Shown piece after piece: positions 13,001 to 24,524 of a stretch of 64,000 bases of DNA. The notes under the pieces were generated by a model. That model searched no databases. It saw only the letters and a list, made by a program, of their open reading frames with translations, and was not told where the DNA came from. Source of the DNA: Gambelia wislizenii (Eukaryota > Chordata > Lepidosauria > Squamata > Crotaphytidae); contig JAUMIR010000002.1 in NCBI GenBank assembly GCA_030847615.1, forward strand, positions 322,119,386 to 322,183,385, given 5' to 3'. Numbering within the stretch: the stretch's first letter is position 1; every line of letters begins with the position of its first letter. The translations under genes were made by a program, and so were the position numbers.

Positions 13001-13768
13001 TTCCCTCCCCCTGTTGGCTTCCTTCACTGTCTAGTTTTCACAACTCTACACAGAAATTGGGAATACTGCAGAATAGATTATTCTGATTTTAGGGCCCATT
13101 ATGCTTGAGGATCTTACCTAGTTCCTTCATATGAGGTCAATATCCATTCTCTAGATGTTAACATTCAATACTACTTAAATAATTTCCCCCACTCAGTAAG
13201 AAGTCTTGGAATAGCCTTTGATATGAATATTGTGACAATACATACACATCTGCTGAGAAATGGCAGAAGTCAATGGGTTGTGCGGATTGTCAGGAAATAC
13301 AGTTTATAACACTTTCTTGAGCAAAATTGGCTGTGAAGAGGGTAGATTTATCTGGCTGGTCCCTTCCTCCCTACTTTTAGTTGCATCTACATGCAGAAGG
13401 CACGTCTTTTGTGATGATATACTGTATTAACAATGCCACATGATCCAGAAATTGGAGGTAATTAGTTATAAATAACTAGTTAGTTGTGATTAATCCCTTT
13501 TCACAATGCCAAACGTATAACTACATTTGCAAGAAGATTACAATCTGAGAAGAGATAACTTTACTCCCTTACTTTCATACTTGTGGGGCTGTAGCCTCAC
13601 TAACCAAGGGAGGAGTATAATCTCGTATGGTTCAAGTCCTGGCTCATGCTGCTGCCTCATACTTTGTGGGTGCTGAAGTGACAACTTACTGGATGGGAAG
13701 AGAATGTGTGATGTATCACAGAGCAGCAGCTTATAGCACTCAGGCATTCTTTTTCAAAGTGTAACTAT

Positions 13769-14374
13769 GGGTGCGGCTATACGATCATAAAAAAATCCAT
13801 ATGGGGGGCAAAAAATACGAACAGCCTGTCGTTCGTATGCATACGAACCGGCTATACGATTTTTAACCCCCCTAAACTCCGTATGACTCCCTCTTCCCGA
13901 AGCTGGCTGGAGTGAGCAAGCCAAGTGGCAGTTTTAAATCTCCTGTCGCTTTTTTTTTTTTTTAAAAGGTTCCTGGTTTGCGGACAGTCGGTTTTCCGTA
14001 TTTACAATATAAAATAAAAATAAATAAACATATAAATTCACGGACTTATCGGACTCTCGCTAGCCGGGAAACCAACATGGCGGCTGCTCCCAATTCCCCT
14101 CCGTGCTAGCCCTGCCCCCTCTTCTCGGCCAGCCAATCAGATTACCCTGCCTGTTCGTATGTGTGTGAACGGACCGTGCAGACCCGTCAGCCATCCGAAT
14201 GGCGTACGGATTTCTCTTCGTGATCTGCTTTTCCTCCCGAACGCCGCATGTGCGTATTTCAGGGTGGAAAACCGCCCCCCCTCTTTTGCATTTGTGTGCA
14301 TCCGAACGGCCGTTTGTACCGAAGCACGAATTTCCACATGCCATACGTATTATTTAAATCGTGTAGACAGGACC
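13769..14374. mobile_element. Hairpin MITE, family G, copy 1
   Basis: The right end ATCGTGTAGACAGGACC pairs with a decayed left end, GGGTGCGGCTATACGAT. The interior is CpG-rich, with repeated CGTATG and CGAACG blocks, and contains an ATGGCGGCTGCTCCCAATTC segment that also occurs in complement in the 41607 copy. 606 bp. The short open frames inside are incidental. The flanks TAT and TAA are compatible with a 3-bp duplication. Confidence 0.75.
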
Positions 14375-15022
14375 TAAATGTACCATCTTAGCTACTTTTG
14401 AGAAATGGGAAAGTAAGTAATTACCCTTTGAAAGTTATAACTGTAACAGTTACTAGTGGGAAGTCACTTTGTAATTGAAACTAATTATTATTATTTTTTA
14501 AAAAACAACTTCCCAAGCTCTGATGTGTTCTGTCCTAAACACCTGAGCTGAAGATGCAGACATTACTAGGAGTGGTGTAGGGTCAACTATCAAGGAGGGA
14601 TGGCTGCAGAGGGCCAGATAACCTATAAATAGAGCTATAGGAAGAAAGAGAAAATGACATTAGAAAATGACTTTCACACTGCTATCATTTTCAGAAAGAG
14701 AGATGGTACATTGTTCCCGCCACAGGATTTTCTTTTTGAATGCTACAAGGCAAATGAAAAATCAGGGAGCCCTCCCTGTTTGACTGTTTGTTTCAAGAAG
14801 TCACGGTCAGTCTTTGGGGGTCAGAGTATGTGCGAAAGTAGATGCAAGACATCTGGGAGTGAAGTGGAAGTTAGCTCTAAATTTCCTGGTTGTAAAACTT
14901 CCAAAAATAAGTGTTAACAATAAATCAAAATGTGATGTACTGTAGGGATGGACTTCCATTGCACTTTTCCTCATGGCGGCACTTTTTTACTTGTTGCCAT
15001 GAAGAGATACACTTGAGAGTAT

Positions 15023-15206
15023 ACCTGGGGAAGGATGTTAACAATCAGGGCTCTGTGAGTGCTCTCATTCATAGGTTGCCATAAGTCAAAGCCAACTTGA
15101 TGGCAAAGAACAATAAATTATTAACAATGAGGGGAACTGATATTCATCCAATCCTGAACACCATTGCTTCACCCAATGAACAAAATGAAATGCCCATTTA
15201 GATCTG
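15023..15206. repeat. Inverted duplication, right arm (RTE 3' end plus flank)
   Basis: Reverse complement of 12525-12711, starting ACCTGGGGAAGG and ending CATTTAGATCTG. It includes GGTTGCCATAAGTCAAAGCC, the RTE/BovB-like 3' end, here on the + strand. It lies about 400 bp before the exon at 15601. Confidence 0.85.
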
Positions 15207-15600
15207 GTCATGTGCGCATGTGTGTGTTTTCCTCAAGAAAGATGAATGAGCAGAAGGTGTTAGGAGTTTAGTGTGTGCCTGCACACCACCAAGCCAACTT
15301 CAGCCTAGCAGACTTGTACTTGGGACTCAGTATTTTGGTTCCTTTCCTGGGACTGCAAATAAAGAGGGCATATCCAACACCTTGTAGCCCACAAAACATA
15401 CCCGTTTGATTCTGTTCTTGTAGGTTACAAAGTGTGTAGTCTTGATATAGTGTCCTTTTCAAGCACCTTTCCTAAGCTAACCAGGCCGATGATGGAATTA
15501 TCCAAGAAGATCATCCATGGAGGAAAATATTCCATCAAAACAGCCCGATTAATCATGGGCAGTCTACTTGCTAATTTGTTGCTTCTTTCTTATTCCACAG

Positions 15601-15924
15601 TCTGAGCATGCTTGGATTCCTGTTCAGATCAGAGGAGCAATTACTAACCAGGTCCCACGAGCTGCTTTCATGGCTATGTTCATTCTGGAAGCAGACCAGT
15701 TCATTTTGAGCCCATTGTCAACAGCTATACTGGACGCTGAAGATGATGAAACACCCAAATCTCTTCTTGTCTTTAACATTACCAGGCCACCCCAAGAAGG
15801 CTACATCACTCACCTACAAGATCATACAAAGCCTGTCTCGTCCTTCACATGGAACAGCCTCAATGATATGCTTATAGCATATCAGCCTCCAAACAGGAGC
15901 CATACAGAGAGGAGAAATTATGAG
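15601..15924 (+). CDS. FREM1: FREM1 exon 4 of window, CSPG repeat 1 (first part)
   Basis: 324 nt, phase 0 at both ends, with acceptor TTATTCCACAG and donor GAG|GTAACT. It begins [19 protein letters not shown] and carries the start of the first CSPG repeat: ILEADQFIL, then [18 protein letters not shown], then [11 protein letters not shown]-glycosylation sequons NIT and NRS are present. Confidence 0.94.
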
Positions 15925-17500
15925 GTAACTGAAATCAGACTGGTGTTCCAGCCTTTTGCATCTGAAAGTTTCCCAAGCTCTGTGCAAACATCAAATATAA
16001 TATAAAAGGGAGCAGTCAAGCAGTGCTAGTTGACCGTTGTTCACAGTAAAGCAACTGCCATGTGTGAATGCCACTCAGCCATTCCTCTCTTTTGGAGAAC
16101 AGAGTTGTCGGTGCCACATGGTGTGTACTGCACTGCCTGAAGTAGCTTGTGTCCCTCAAGGGTAGTGATGTACACCATTACTTATTTCTTCTCCCCACTG
16201 GGTGAAATTATGAGAGTTTTTGCACATTTTCCTCTGATTATTCACATTTCAAGGACTGTTTAGTGAAATTTCATTTGTACAGACACAAAAAATGTTTTGA
16301 CACACAAATATATTTTACACAGAATGTTGCTATACAAACAATACAGTGGTTTTTTTATGTGTAAATCACTTTTCTCTGCATAAAACCAATGTATTTTGCA
16401 CAGATGAGTTGTTTGTAAAGTCTCAAAATGTGAAGAAATCTGGTAGCTACCGATTCCTTGTGTCAGGGCACTCTTTCTCATCAAGGATGAGAAAAAGTGC
16501 AAGTATTCTTTGCATCCAGTCTCAGGGGTAGCAAAGAGCTGGGTCCAACTGTCATAGTCAAAGAAAGATTTAACTGCTGGTCCAGTTTTGCTTTGGTTTG
16601 TGAAATGTGTGCATGCGCTTGCATGCCATCTACTTCTTTTTCTCAGATATTTCGGCCTTCGCCTTGTGACAATTTAGAGCCTTCTAGTGACTTCACCAGC
16701 TCTTTTGCTTTCAATGTTCTTTGACACAGTAATGTTAAGTAATTATATAATGAGAAAATCAGGTGAGCTTTTGCTCGTAGGCACATGGGAACCATCACTA
16801 CATTTGAAGGTTTTGGAAAAGTTTGCTTAATTGGATCAATTAACAGAATAAACCTTGCTGAGCCACCAGAAATATTTCCCATATGAAATCCATACGCCTT
16901 AAAAATGATATACTGTTTTGTTAAACTTTCTTCACTATTTATTTGTATCACAATATTTTAAAGACAAATGCTGTTGTCCTCATTTTAAAAAACTAATCCT
17001 GCTCCTAAGGCTTTTCATCCAAAACCTTCCTGTCAGATTTTTTTAGATGTATCGAAGTGATGGTACCTGAAATCTATTACTTTGTGTGTGTGCGCGTGCG
17101 TGCGTGCTAATTAGGATATAATAGTGTTACTTATTTTAATGTAATGAGTAATGTTTATTTGTTGTTCCCAAAATGTTCTTTTGGGTGGTTGTGGGGGTAA
17201 TGGGGTTGGACATTTCCCTATTTTCAGATTACATTTTGTTGTGAAAAAAAAGTGCCATCCTTAGCATAACAAGTTTCCTGTTACTTTTTTTTAAAGGCTA
17301 ACACTAATATCACACTTGTTAAAAATAAGTTCTAAAGTTGTACTTCCTTTTCATATTTTATGGGAGTGGATGCTGGGAAAAGTTAAGATAAGAGAACTGA
17401 GACATTTCACTAATGTCACAAAAGAGTTTTAAAAGTGTAACCTAAGTGCTTCCAAGGTCTTAACTGGACAAGATGGTGGAACTCCTTGATGGATCTCCTA
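15925..17500. other. Intron sequence without a firm repeat call
   Basis: First part of the intron between exons 4 and 5. I see a TG/CG dinucleotide run near 17084-17106 and AT-rich sequence. No exon-like frame with splice sites and no mobile-element ends were recognised. Confidence 0.4.
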
Positions 17501-17797
17501 GGACTTTTTCAGACACCCTAAAACCTGTCAGGGGACGGCGGGAGAGGTACGCAGCTATCCCGTGGCAGGGGGTCAGTTTCGGATGATGCTGTTCCCCTCC
17601 TGTTGTCGTCCGTGTTACTTCCATGTTTGATCTATTGCATAGGTGCCACTTTTTACTCATGAAAACTTCGAACATGGAAGTAACACGGATGACGACAGGA
17701 GGAGGATGTCATAGTCCGAAACTGACCCCCTGCCGTGCGATAGCCACGTACCTCTCCTGCCCTCCCCTGACGGTTTTTAGGGCATCTGAAAAAGTCC
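17501..17797. mobile_element. Hairpin MITE, family E (short form), copy 3
   Basis: Begins GGACTTTTTCAGACACCC and ends GGCATCTGAAAAAGTCC. The complementary arms run through GGGGACGGCGGGAGAGG, CAGTTTCGGA and TGTTACTTCCATGTT to a central loop near 17630-17670. Flanking CTA and TTA differ at one base. 297 bp, non-coding. Confidence 0.85.
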
Positions 17798-18791
17798 TTA
17801 GACTCTACTTTTTAAGAAGTAGCTCTGTGTGTGTGTTTGTGTGCGTGCATGCATATGTGATTAGGTGGGGGAGGAGAGTGTTGCAAAAAGTTTAATCTTT
17901 TTCTCTCAGTACATTTTTCTAAATGAAAATCTGCCTTTAAGCTAAGACTTCAACCATAAGGAAAATGTACATATAAGGCCCTAATAAGAGCTATCGCTAT
18001 TGAAAGAATGACAGTTGGTGCTTGTCAAACATGAAATTGATACAAAACAGGGCTCCTTGAATTCAAATGAAGTGTGAGAGTGTGAATAGGTAAATGTAGT
18101 TCAATAGAATCACAGTACATAGCAATAGGAACATTGTGGAAAAGTCTGGCTGCTATTATTTCCTGCCTGTCCTTATTTCCAAAATTTAATATTATTGATC
18201 ATGTTGGTTTAATTTCTAATTTGTACAAGTTTGAGAAATGGCAAATAAGCAGTGATTTTCACCTTGAGCATTTATTTCTGCTGCAAAGGTCCCATTGAAA
18301 TATAAATAGTGCTCCCTCTTGTGGAAATTGAAATGAACAACTCACACATGGAATTTTAGAATTAAATTGTGCTAGTTAATTACTGTATAGGGAAAGCAGC
18401 ATGGGGTGGGAGAATGCTTGCAGAGAAGACATGAAGAAAACATGGGTTCTTTTCATATTCTACTTCCAAACTTTTAATACAATGAACTTTTAACACACCG
18501 AACAGGCAATTCTTCCTGTAAGCTTGTATCATCTCAAAATTTTGAAAGTTTCTATTTTTTGCTACTAGTCTGTATTACACATATTCAGAAAATCAGCTCC
18601 ATCGTGTTGGGCTTTAAAAGTATATTACAAAATTCATTCATAATGGGCTGTATTGTCTATTTGTTGTTTTCTTTTTAACTGTTATGTTTTTAACTGGTTT
18701 TAATTTCATTGACAGTTTAATTACATTTTTGACGTTTGTATGAAGTCAATGTATTAGCTATGCATCTTTTTACTGTTGTAAGCCACTCTGA

Positions 18792-19360
18792 GAACTTTAT
18801 CAGACAAGTCAAATACGGCATCATAAGATGCCTAATGACCACGAAAGGACGCATGTACCAGATTATGTTGCCCTTTTGTGATCATGTATCATTTAAAAAC
18901 TGTCCTATTTTATTGACGGCCCAAGCCATCAATAGATCTCCAGTAGCAATTTGTTGCCAGCTTTGCCGGCATTTGAATCTGTGTGCCATTGTACTCACGT
19001 GAATGCAGCATCAATGGGCAAACAATTCCTGGTGAGATCAGGACAGCCAGGTAGGGAATGCTGTTTTTATGACCCCCCCTCCTGTACTTGGAACTTTTTA
19101 AAGTGTGTTTTTGTGCTTTCCTTAATTTTTTGTGGCTTTGTTTTGTTTTGTTTTTTGAAATTCCCATGCGAGCATCTTCTCGCAAGAATCTGGAAGATTT
19201 CAAACCTGGAAGTAAATGGAGCTTTGTTTGAGCTCCGTTACTGCCAGGGAAGCCTCTTTCATGCTAGTAATGGTAGGTGTGGTGCGGGGGGTGTCTTTTG
19301 CTGGCATAAAAACACCACAATTTATGCCAGTCTGATAAATGGGGTGGTCTGATAAAGTCC
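18792..19360. mobile_element. Hairpin MITE, family E (long form), copy 4
   Basis: Ends are GAACTTTATCAGACAAG and GGTCTGATAAAGTCC. Contains TTGACGGCCCAAGCCATCAA, the AGCATCAATGGGC block and the AAAGTGTGTTTTTGTGCTTT block shared with the 10122 copy in the same order, and a GCTGGCATAAAAACACC hairpin near the right end. 569 bp. The region just upstream (18660-18790) has an L2/CR1-like tail motif (GTAAGCCACTCTGAG). Confidence 0.85.
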
Positions 19361-19608
19361 TATGTCCTCAAGTGAGAAAGGGAGGGGGAAGAAAAGAAAG
19401 ACAACAACATCTTCTAGTCAGAACAGCTATTTATTGCCTTCTGGATCTGAGGAAACGTGGAACTAAAAAACAGTTTGCTGGGAACTATGAACAAGAGGAT
19501 GATATTGGGAATGGAATGCTAGATGACCCTTTAGTTTAAACTAGCTGGGCTCTTCTTATATCCATGTGTAATTTTGAGTAAACAGTATGTCTCCTTTTTG
19601 TATAACAG

Positions 19609-19717
19609 GTAGAATTTGAAGTTCATGATTTGTACTTTGAGAAGAGTTCACCAATCACTCTTTATATATCTGTCAGAACATCAGATACAAATGCTCCTCG
19701 GGTTTCATGGAATACAG
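19609..19717 (+). CDS. FREM1: FREM1 exon 5 of window, CSPG repeat 1 (end)
   Basis: 109 nt, entering in phase 0 and leaving in phase 1 (G|GT). It encodes [15 protein letters not shown], then [15 protein letters not shown], the beta-strand end and linker that close repeat 1. The borders are TATAACAG and ACAG|GTAAGA, a strong donor. Confidence 0.94.
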
Positions 19718-21501
19718 GTAAGAATTCCTTTCACATTGGGCCACTGTAAAAGCAACAACATGGAGCTGCAGAAGGTCAAATGCAACAAAGCAGTTATGTT
19801 TCTACAGTTTTTTTAAAAAAATCTTTGGAGTAAATTAGTCAAATGATCAGTTGTAGGAGGAATGATAACACAGGGTGATAGTAAAATGCAGTTATAAGAG
19901 AATAAATGCTAAAGAGTGACTGTGATTCTTAGTTTGCTTTTCATATCTGAATATGTATTCCTGAGTGAACACACTTGTGGTCTTTTTTTGGCACTTGTCC
20001 CATTGTAAAATGAATGTGAACAGCACCAAGGGAAAGATCCTCTTTCAAGGTCTGCATGTGTTTTGTCATGAAGCAAAATGATGCACCTGTGTACTTGTTG
20101 TTAGTGGGATGTACATGTGTTTTCTTCTTGAGTATGCGTATCCAAGAACAAGAAGTATGAATGTTTCTTAGAGCTTGTTCATACATAGTTCTTCATCACT
20201 TTATGTCTGGCTATGGTATAGTGGCATCAAGGCTTGCAAATTTGGAGAGTCTGCATTCTTTGATTACCAGGTTCACTGATGTCATCTTCCAACTTTCTAT
20301 GGAACTTTGTTCTGCATTTAGCTGGAGGGAAGATAGGTTTTCCTAGAGTCCACATCTTGTCATGAATTGTCCCAGTTCTAATGCAGAGTATTAGGGAATG
20401 GTTTGGTCTCTAATGAGAAGCTGAAACTCATTCACTTTACAAAATACCTGCTCCTGGTGGACCTGAAAACTGCTAGAGAACTGGTTTGTTAATATGATGA
20501 GTCTCACGAGGTCTACATTATAGGAAGAGCCTAAACATGTCAAGTTGGCTCCCCTCTGTCAACATACCCCCTCAAAGGTAGACAGCAGAGGAGGAAAAAC
20601 CAACAAGAATAGGATAGTAAGGGCAGGGGCAGAGAAGTTAGGGATAGTGGGGCAGCCCTGCTGTCTTCCTCCTGTGACACCTTAAAGTCTAATACGTTGT
20701 ATTTGAAATAAGCTTTTGTGGAGTGTAGCCTGCTTCATATGATGCAAAGTATGCTAATCCACCATTTTGTGCAGGGCCATCTCTATCAGGTAGAATAAGA
20801 CAGCTGCCTCTGCTGTTACATGCTGGAGGGAGGAGCACAGAGTAGTGGTAAGATGTTGGAGAACTGTATATGCTGTACACCCTATAATGAGCTAGACTGC
20901 TGTCCAAGGTACAATAGAGAATGACAGTGCTAAAGTAATATTCAGTCACCGGTCCAATCATCTAACCCCCATGAATATGAAGGGACGACTACTTCAAAGA
21001 GCTACCTACACAATCAAAAACTGATAACAATTAATTTATTTTCTTAATAGATTCTGAACGCTTGCACAGAGCCTTTGAGCAAACCAAATGGTCACTTCCA
21101 GTATCTCACCTGAAGTGTGCAAAGTGGAATTCACATTCCTTTGAAATCAATGGAATGAGGTCCCAGTCAGTTTAATGGCTCAGAATGGCATCCTTTGTTT
21201 AAAATAATGTAGAGGTTCTGGGTTTGTCACCTTCCTCCAACCCCCCTAAAGCATACCTTTTCAGAAAAGACCTGCTGGGTGAGACCTATAGGAAGCCTGT
21301 AGGCCTTCAGGAAGCCCACAGGCAGGCTGTGAAGGCAATAGCATCCTCCCACACATGTTCCCCAGCAACTAGTATTGAGAGGCACCCTGCCACTTGTACT
21401 ATTGATGAGATGTAAACATTATGATTGGTAGCCACAGATAGTTTTACCTCCATGAAGACAGCCTTTTAATAGCCCTCTCCTCCTCTTATGTTTTTTCCTA
21501 G
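19718..21501. other. Intron 5, mostly unassigned
   Basis: Intron between exons 5 and 6. A stretch near 20680-20760 (ACACCTTAAAGTCTAATACG, GCTTTTGTGGAGTGTAGCC) resembles one arm of a common reptile hairpin repeat, also seen near 30100. No exon or RNA gene is recognised. Confidence 0.4.
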
Positions 21502-21633
21502 GTCTTGATCTCTTGGAGGGACAGTCACGTCCTATAACATGGGAGCAGTTTCAGGTTGTAGACAATGATGATCTCAGTGGTGTTCGCTTGGTCATTGTTG
21601 ATGGTTTACAGCATGGACAGCTCACTGTAAGAG
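21502..21633 (+). CDS. FREM1: FREM1 exon 6 of window, CSPG repeat 2 (first part)
   Basis: 132 nt, phase 1 at both ends. Reads [17 protein letters not shown], then [15 protein letters not shown], then [11 protein letters not shown]. The borders are TTTTTTCCTAG and GAG|GTATCC. A 331-bp palindromic transposon sits only 104 bp downstream, at 21738. Confidence 0.95.
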
Positions 21634-21737
21634 GTATCCTATTCCAGCTGATGTTTGTTCATAGATGTTACTATGTATTCCTTTACCATAACTAAAGTAA
21701 ATAAGCTGATTCACCTTTACTGCTGCCTTGACATGAA

Positions 21738-22068
21738 GGAGATTTTCAGACAGGCAAAAATCGCTCCTTGCCGCGCGAGCAGCCTCCCGAAACTGCTGCG
21801 CGGCAAGGGTCTTCTTCGGACGACGCTGTGCCTCTGGCGAAACCGTCCGTGTCACTTCCGTGAAGCTTGGGACGGCTCTGCGTCATATTTCAATCACGGA
21901 GGCTGCCCGTGCTTGAAATATGACGCGGAGCCGTCCCAAGCTTCACGGAAGTGACACGGACAGTTTCGCCAGAGGCACAGCGTCGTCCGAAGAAGACCCT
22001 TGCCGCGCAGCAGTTTCGGGAGGCTGCTCGTGCGGCAAGGAGCGATTTTTGCCTGTCTGAAAATCTCC
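21738..22068. mobile_element. Near-perfect palindromic MITE, family E (short form), copy 5
   Basis: Two arms of about 156 bp are reverse complements with only three mismatches, all C/T-type, around a loop of about 20 bases near 21895-21912. Ends are GGAGATTTTCAGACAGGC and GCCTGTCTGAAAATCTCC. A GAA trinucleotide flanks both sides exactly (21735-21737 and 22069-22071). The element is very GC- and CpG-rich in AT-rich surroundings, and it lies 104 bp after an exon. The short open frames in it are incidental. Confidence 0.92.
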
Positions 22069-22530
22069 GAAGATTTTAATAGCATGCAAAGGTCACTACT
22101 GGGTTCATGAGTGGGCAGTGGTTATGCATGAGCATACTTATAGCACTCATGTCAAGGCATAAATTCTGACAAATAAAATCTTTTGGGACCCTCTGTCCAT
22201 CTTTCGGCCCAGTAGTGGTCTCCACATTCTCCTCAGTCACTTAAGAGAGAGGAGGGGCTGCTACCATAAGTGTGAATTTACTGTGGTGCATAGATATACT
22301 TCTCAGATCTTTAGAGGGATGAGCATACGTCAATAGAGCACAAGCAGAAAGTTGCATACAGAGTCCAATCCTAGGCATCTATAGCTATTTAGTTATTTGT
22401 CTATTTGCTTACTATATATCTATGCTGCCTGACAAGAAGATGAGAAATAAAATTCATGGAGTCAACATAGGTCGACAGGTGACTTGAACATGTGCGCACG
22501 CACACACACAATATAGTACCTTATGGATAT

Positions 22531-22757
22531 GTGTGTGTGTGTGTAAGTGCCTTCAAGTCACCTATTAACTTATGGTGACCCCATGAATTTCATAGGGTTT
22601 TCTTAGGCAAGGAATACTCACAGGTGGTTTTGCCAGTTCGCTCCTCTGAAATATAGCCTACAGCACCTGAGATTCATTGGCAGTCTTCCATCCAAGTACT
22701 ATCCAGCACTGATCATACTTAGTTTCCAAGATCAGACAGGAACTAGTGCCTTTAGGA
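22531..22757 (-). mobile_element. 5S-rRNA-derived SINE with RTE/Sauria-type tail
   Basis: On the minus strand the head resembles 5S rRNA: a GATCAGT-like internal box and AGTACTTGGATGGAAGAC (seen on + as GTCTTCCATCCAAGTACT), matching the 5S internal promoter region. The 3' part ends GGTCACCATAAGTTAATAGG and GACTTGAAGGCACTTAC, the tail type shared with Sauria SINEs and BovB/RTE LINEs. This structure corresponds to the 5S-Sauria SINE class described in squamates. A (TG)n run abuts its tail. Confidence 0.75.
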
Positions 22758-22928
22758 TATTTAATGCAATTTCCTTTGCTCCCTTCCTGCAATACCACAC
22801 TCCAGGAATTAGCAGCTAAACCCAGTTTCCATTTGTTACCATAAGAATATATTCCATCTAAATACCTCCCAGTCAAGAGAAAGAGAGCAAGCGGGCAGCA
22901 ACATAAAGAAATTGAAAATGGTGTGGCA

Positions 22929-24514
22929 TCTTCCAAAACTTACCAATCTTAAATAATGGAAAGTTGTTTAAAGAATGGGACAAAGACTTATCTAGGTTTA
23001 TATGGATAACAGGAAACCAAGAATAAAATGGAAATTGTTGCAAGAGGAAAAGGTTAAAGGAGGCTTAAACCTCCCAAATTTAAAATTATATCATCAGTCT
23101 TGCGCATTAGTATGGTTAAAGGAGTGGTTTTCACTAAAAGATGGTAAGATCGTAACCCTGGAAGGAAATGATTTAAGATATGGACTTCATGCTTATTTAT
23201 GGTACCAAAAAGAGCTAATAGATAAAAATTTTAATAATCACTTTGTCAGAAAATCCTTGTTGAAAGCATGGAATGAAATGAAGAAGAAGATGTATATGAA
23301 GATACCTCTATGGGCTTCCCCGCAGGAAGCCTTTAGAAGGACCGAGATGCCACATTTGGAAACATGGTGGACATATGGAGATTTACTATATGTTCAGAAA
23401 GGCTGTATTAGATTGAAAACTAGAGAGGAATTAGAACAGAAACAGATAAGATGCAACTGGTTTCAATATAGACAAATTATGGAAAGATATACGATGGACC
23501 AAAAGTTAATAGGAATTGAAGAATTAAAGACGGAATTTGATGAGTTAATCACAGATGAGAAAGCTTACAAAATATCAAGGGTATACAAATTGTTGTTAAA
23601 ATTAGATCTAGAGTCGGAAACGGTGAAAGAATTTATGATTAGATGGTCACAGGATGTTAGAGATAATATTCCATTTGAGAACTGGGAAATTTTATGGAGA
23701 AAAAATATGAAATTGTTGATAAATAGTGAATTGAAGGAGAATTGCTACAAAATGCAATATCGTTGGTATCTGACCCCCTCAAGACTAGCAAAAATGTATA
23801 AGGCGAGACTAAGTAAATGTTGGAAATGCGAAGCGGCAGAAGGTACCTTCATTCATATGTGGTGGTCATGCAAAGTTGTGAAAATTTTTTGGATAAATAT
23901 TCACAACTTAATCAGAAGTATAATCAAAAGGAATTTCAGACTTAGACCAGAATTATATCTTCTAAATATGTTAGATAGAGATTTTCCGAAAGAACATAAA
24001 AACATGATGCTTTGCATGATCACCACAGCTCGTATTGTCCTTGCGAGATATTGGAAATCAAAAGAAATTCCGAATTGTGAGGAATGGATGGGGAAATTAT
24101 CGGAGGTAGCTCGAATGGAGCAGCTTACATGTTGGTTAAAACATCAGACCAAGAATGAATTCAGAAAAGAATGGGGTAACCTAATTGAGTTTTGGGTAGC
24201 TGAAGGAGATAGTATAAGAGCAACTTGGATTACAGACTAACGGTTATTATTGGATGTGGGTTTATTGGTTTAACCATATTATCTCTCTGCCGGGGGAATA
24301 CAGGGAAAAGGATGGGGAAAGTAATGTACCAAGGAAATCCTGTATTTAGGAATTAATGGTATAATACAAGTAAGTGTAATAGACAATAGAAAGTCAATGT
24401 TAGAGGTAAAATAAAAACTTAGACAACAGTGTAAAGGAAGTATATGAAATTCTATTATTTTATTGTTGTGAAATATTATTAAAATATAATAAATAAATAA
24501 ATAAATAAATAAAT
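22929..24514 (+). mobile_element. L1 LINE, 5'-truncated, with target-site duplication
   Basis: An open frame at 23002-24240 encodes 412 residues of the ORF2 C-terminal region, including [19 protein letters not shown] and the cysteine motif CWKCEAAEGTFIHMWWSC (C-x2-C-x8-H-x4-C). Just upstream, FIW is in another frame, so a one-base shift separates it from the rest. About 270 bp of 3' UTR ends in an (AAAT)n tail. TGGTGTGGCA flanks the insertion at 22919-22928 and 24515-24524, the hallmark of target-primed reverse transcription. It cannot move by itself because the endonuclease and RT domains are absent. The long open frame suggests a fairly recent insertion. Confidence 0.93.
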
Positions 24515-24524
24515 TGGTGTGGCA

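Noticed and set aside
14654..14917. 88-codon open frame with many cysteines, considered as the missing FREM1 exon between 7549 and 15601
   Set aside because: It does not match the expected segment and its phases do not fit. The true exon was found at 11085-11281.
21655..22085. Nearly identical open frames on both strands (EIFRQAKIAPCR...)
   Set aside because: They are the two arms of the palindromic MITE at 21738-22068 read in opposite directions, not a duplicated gene.
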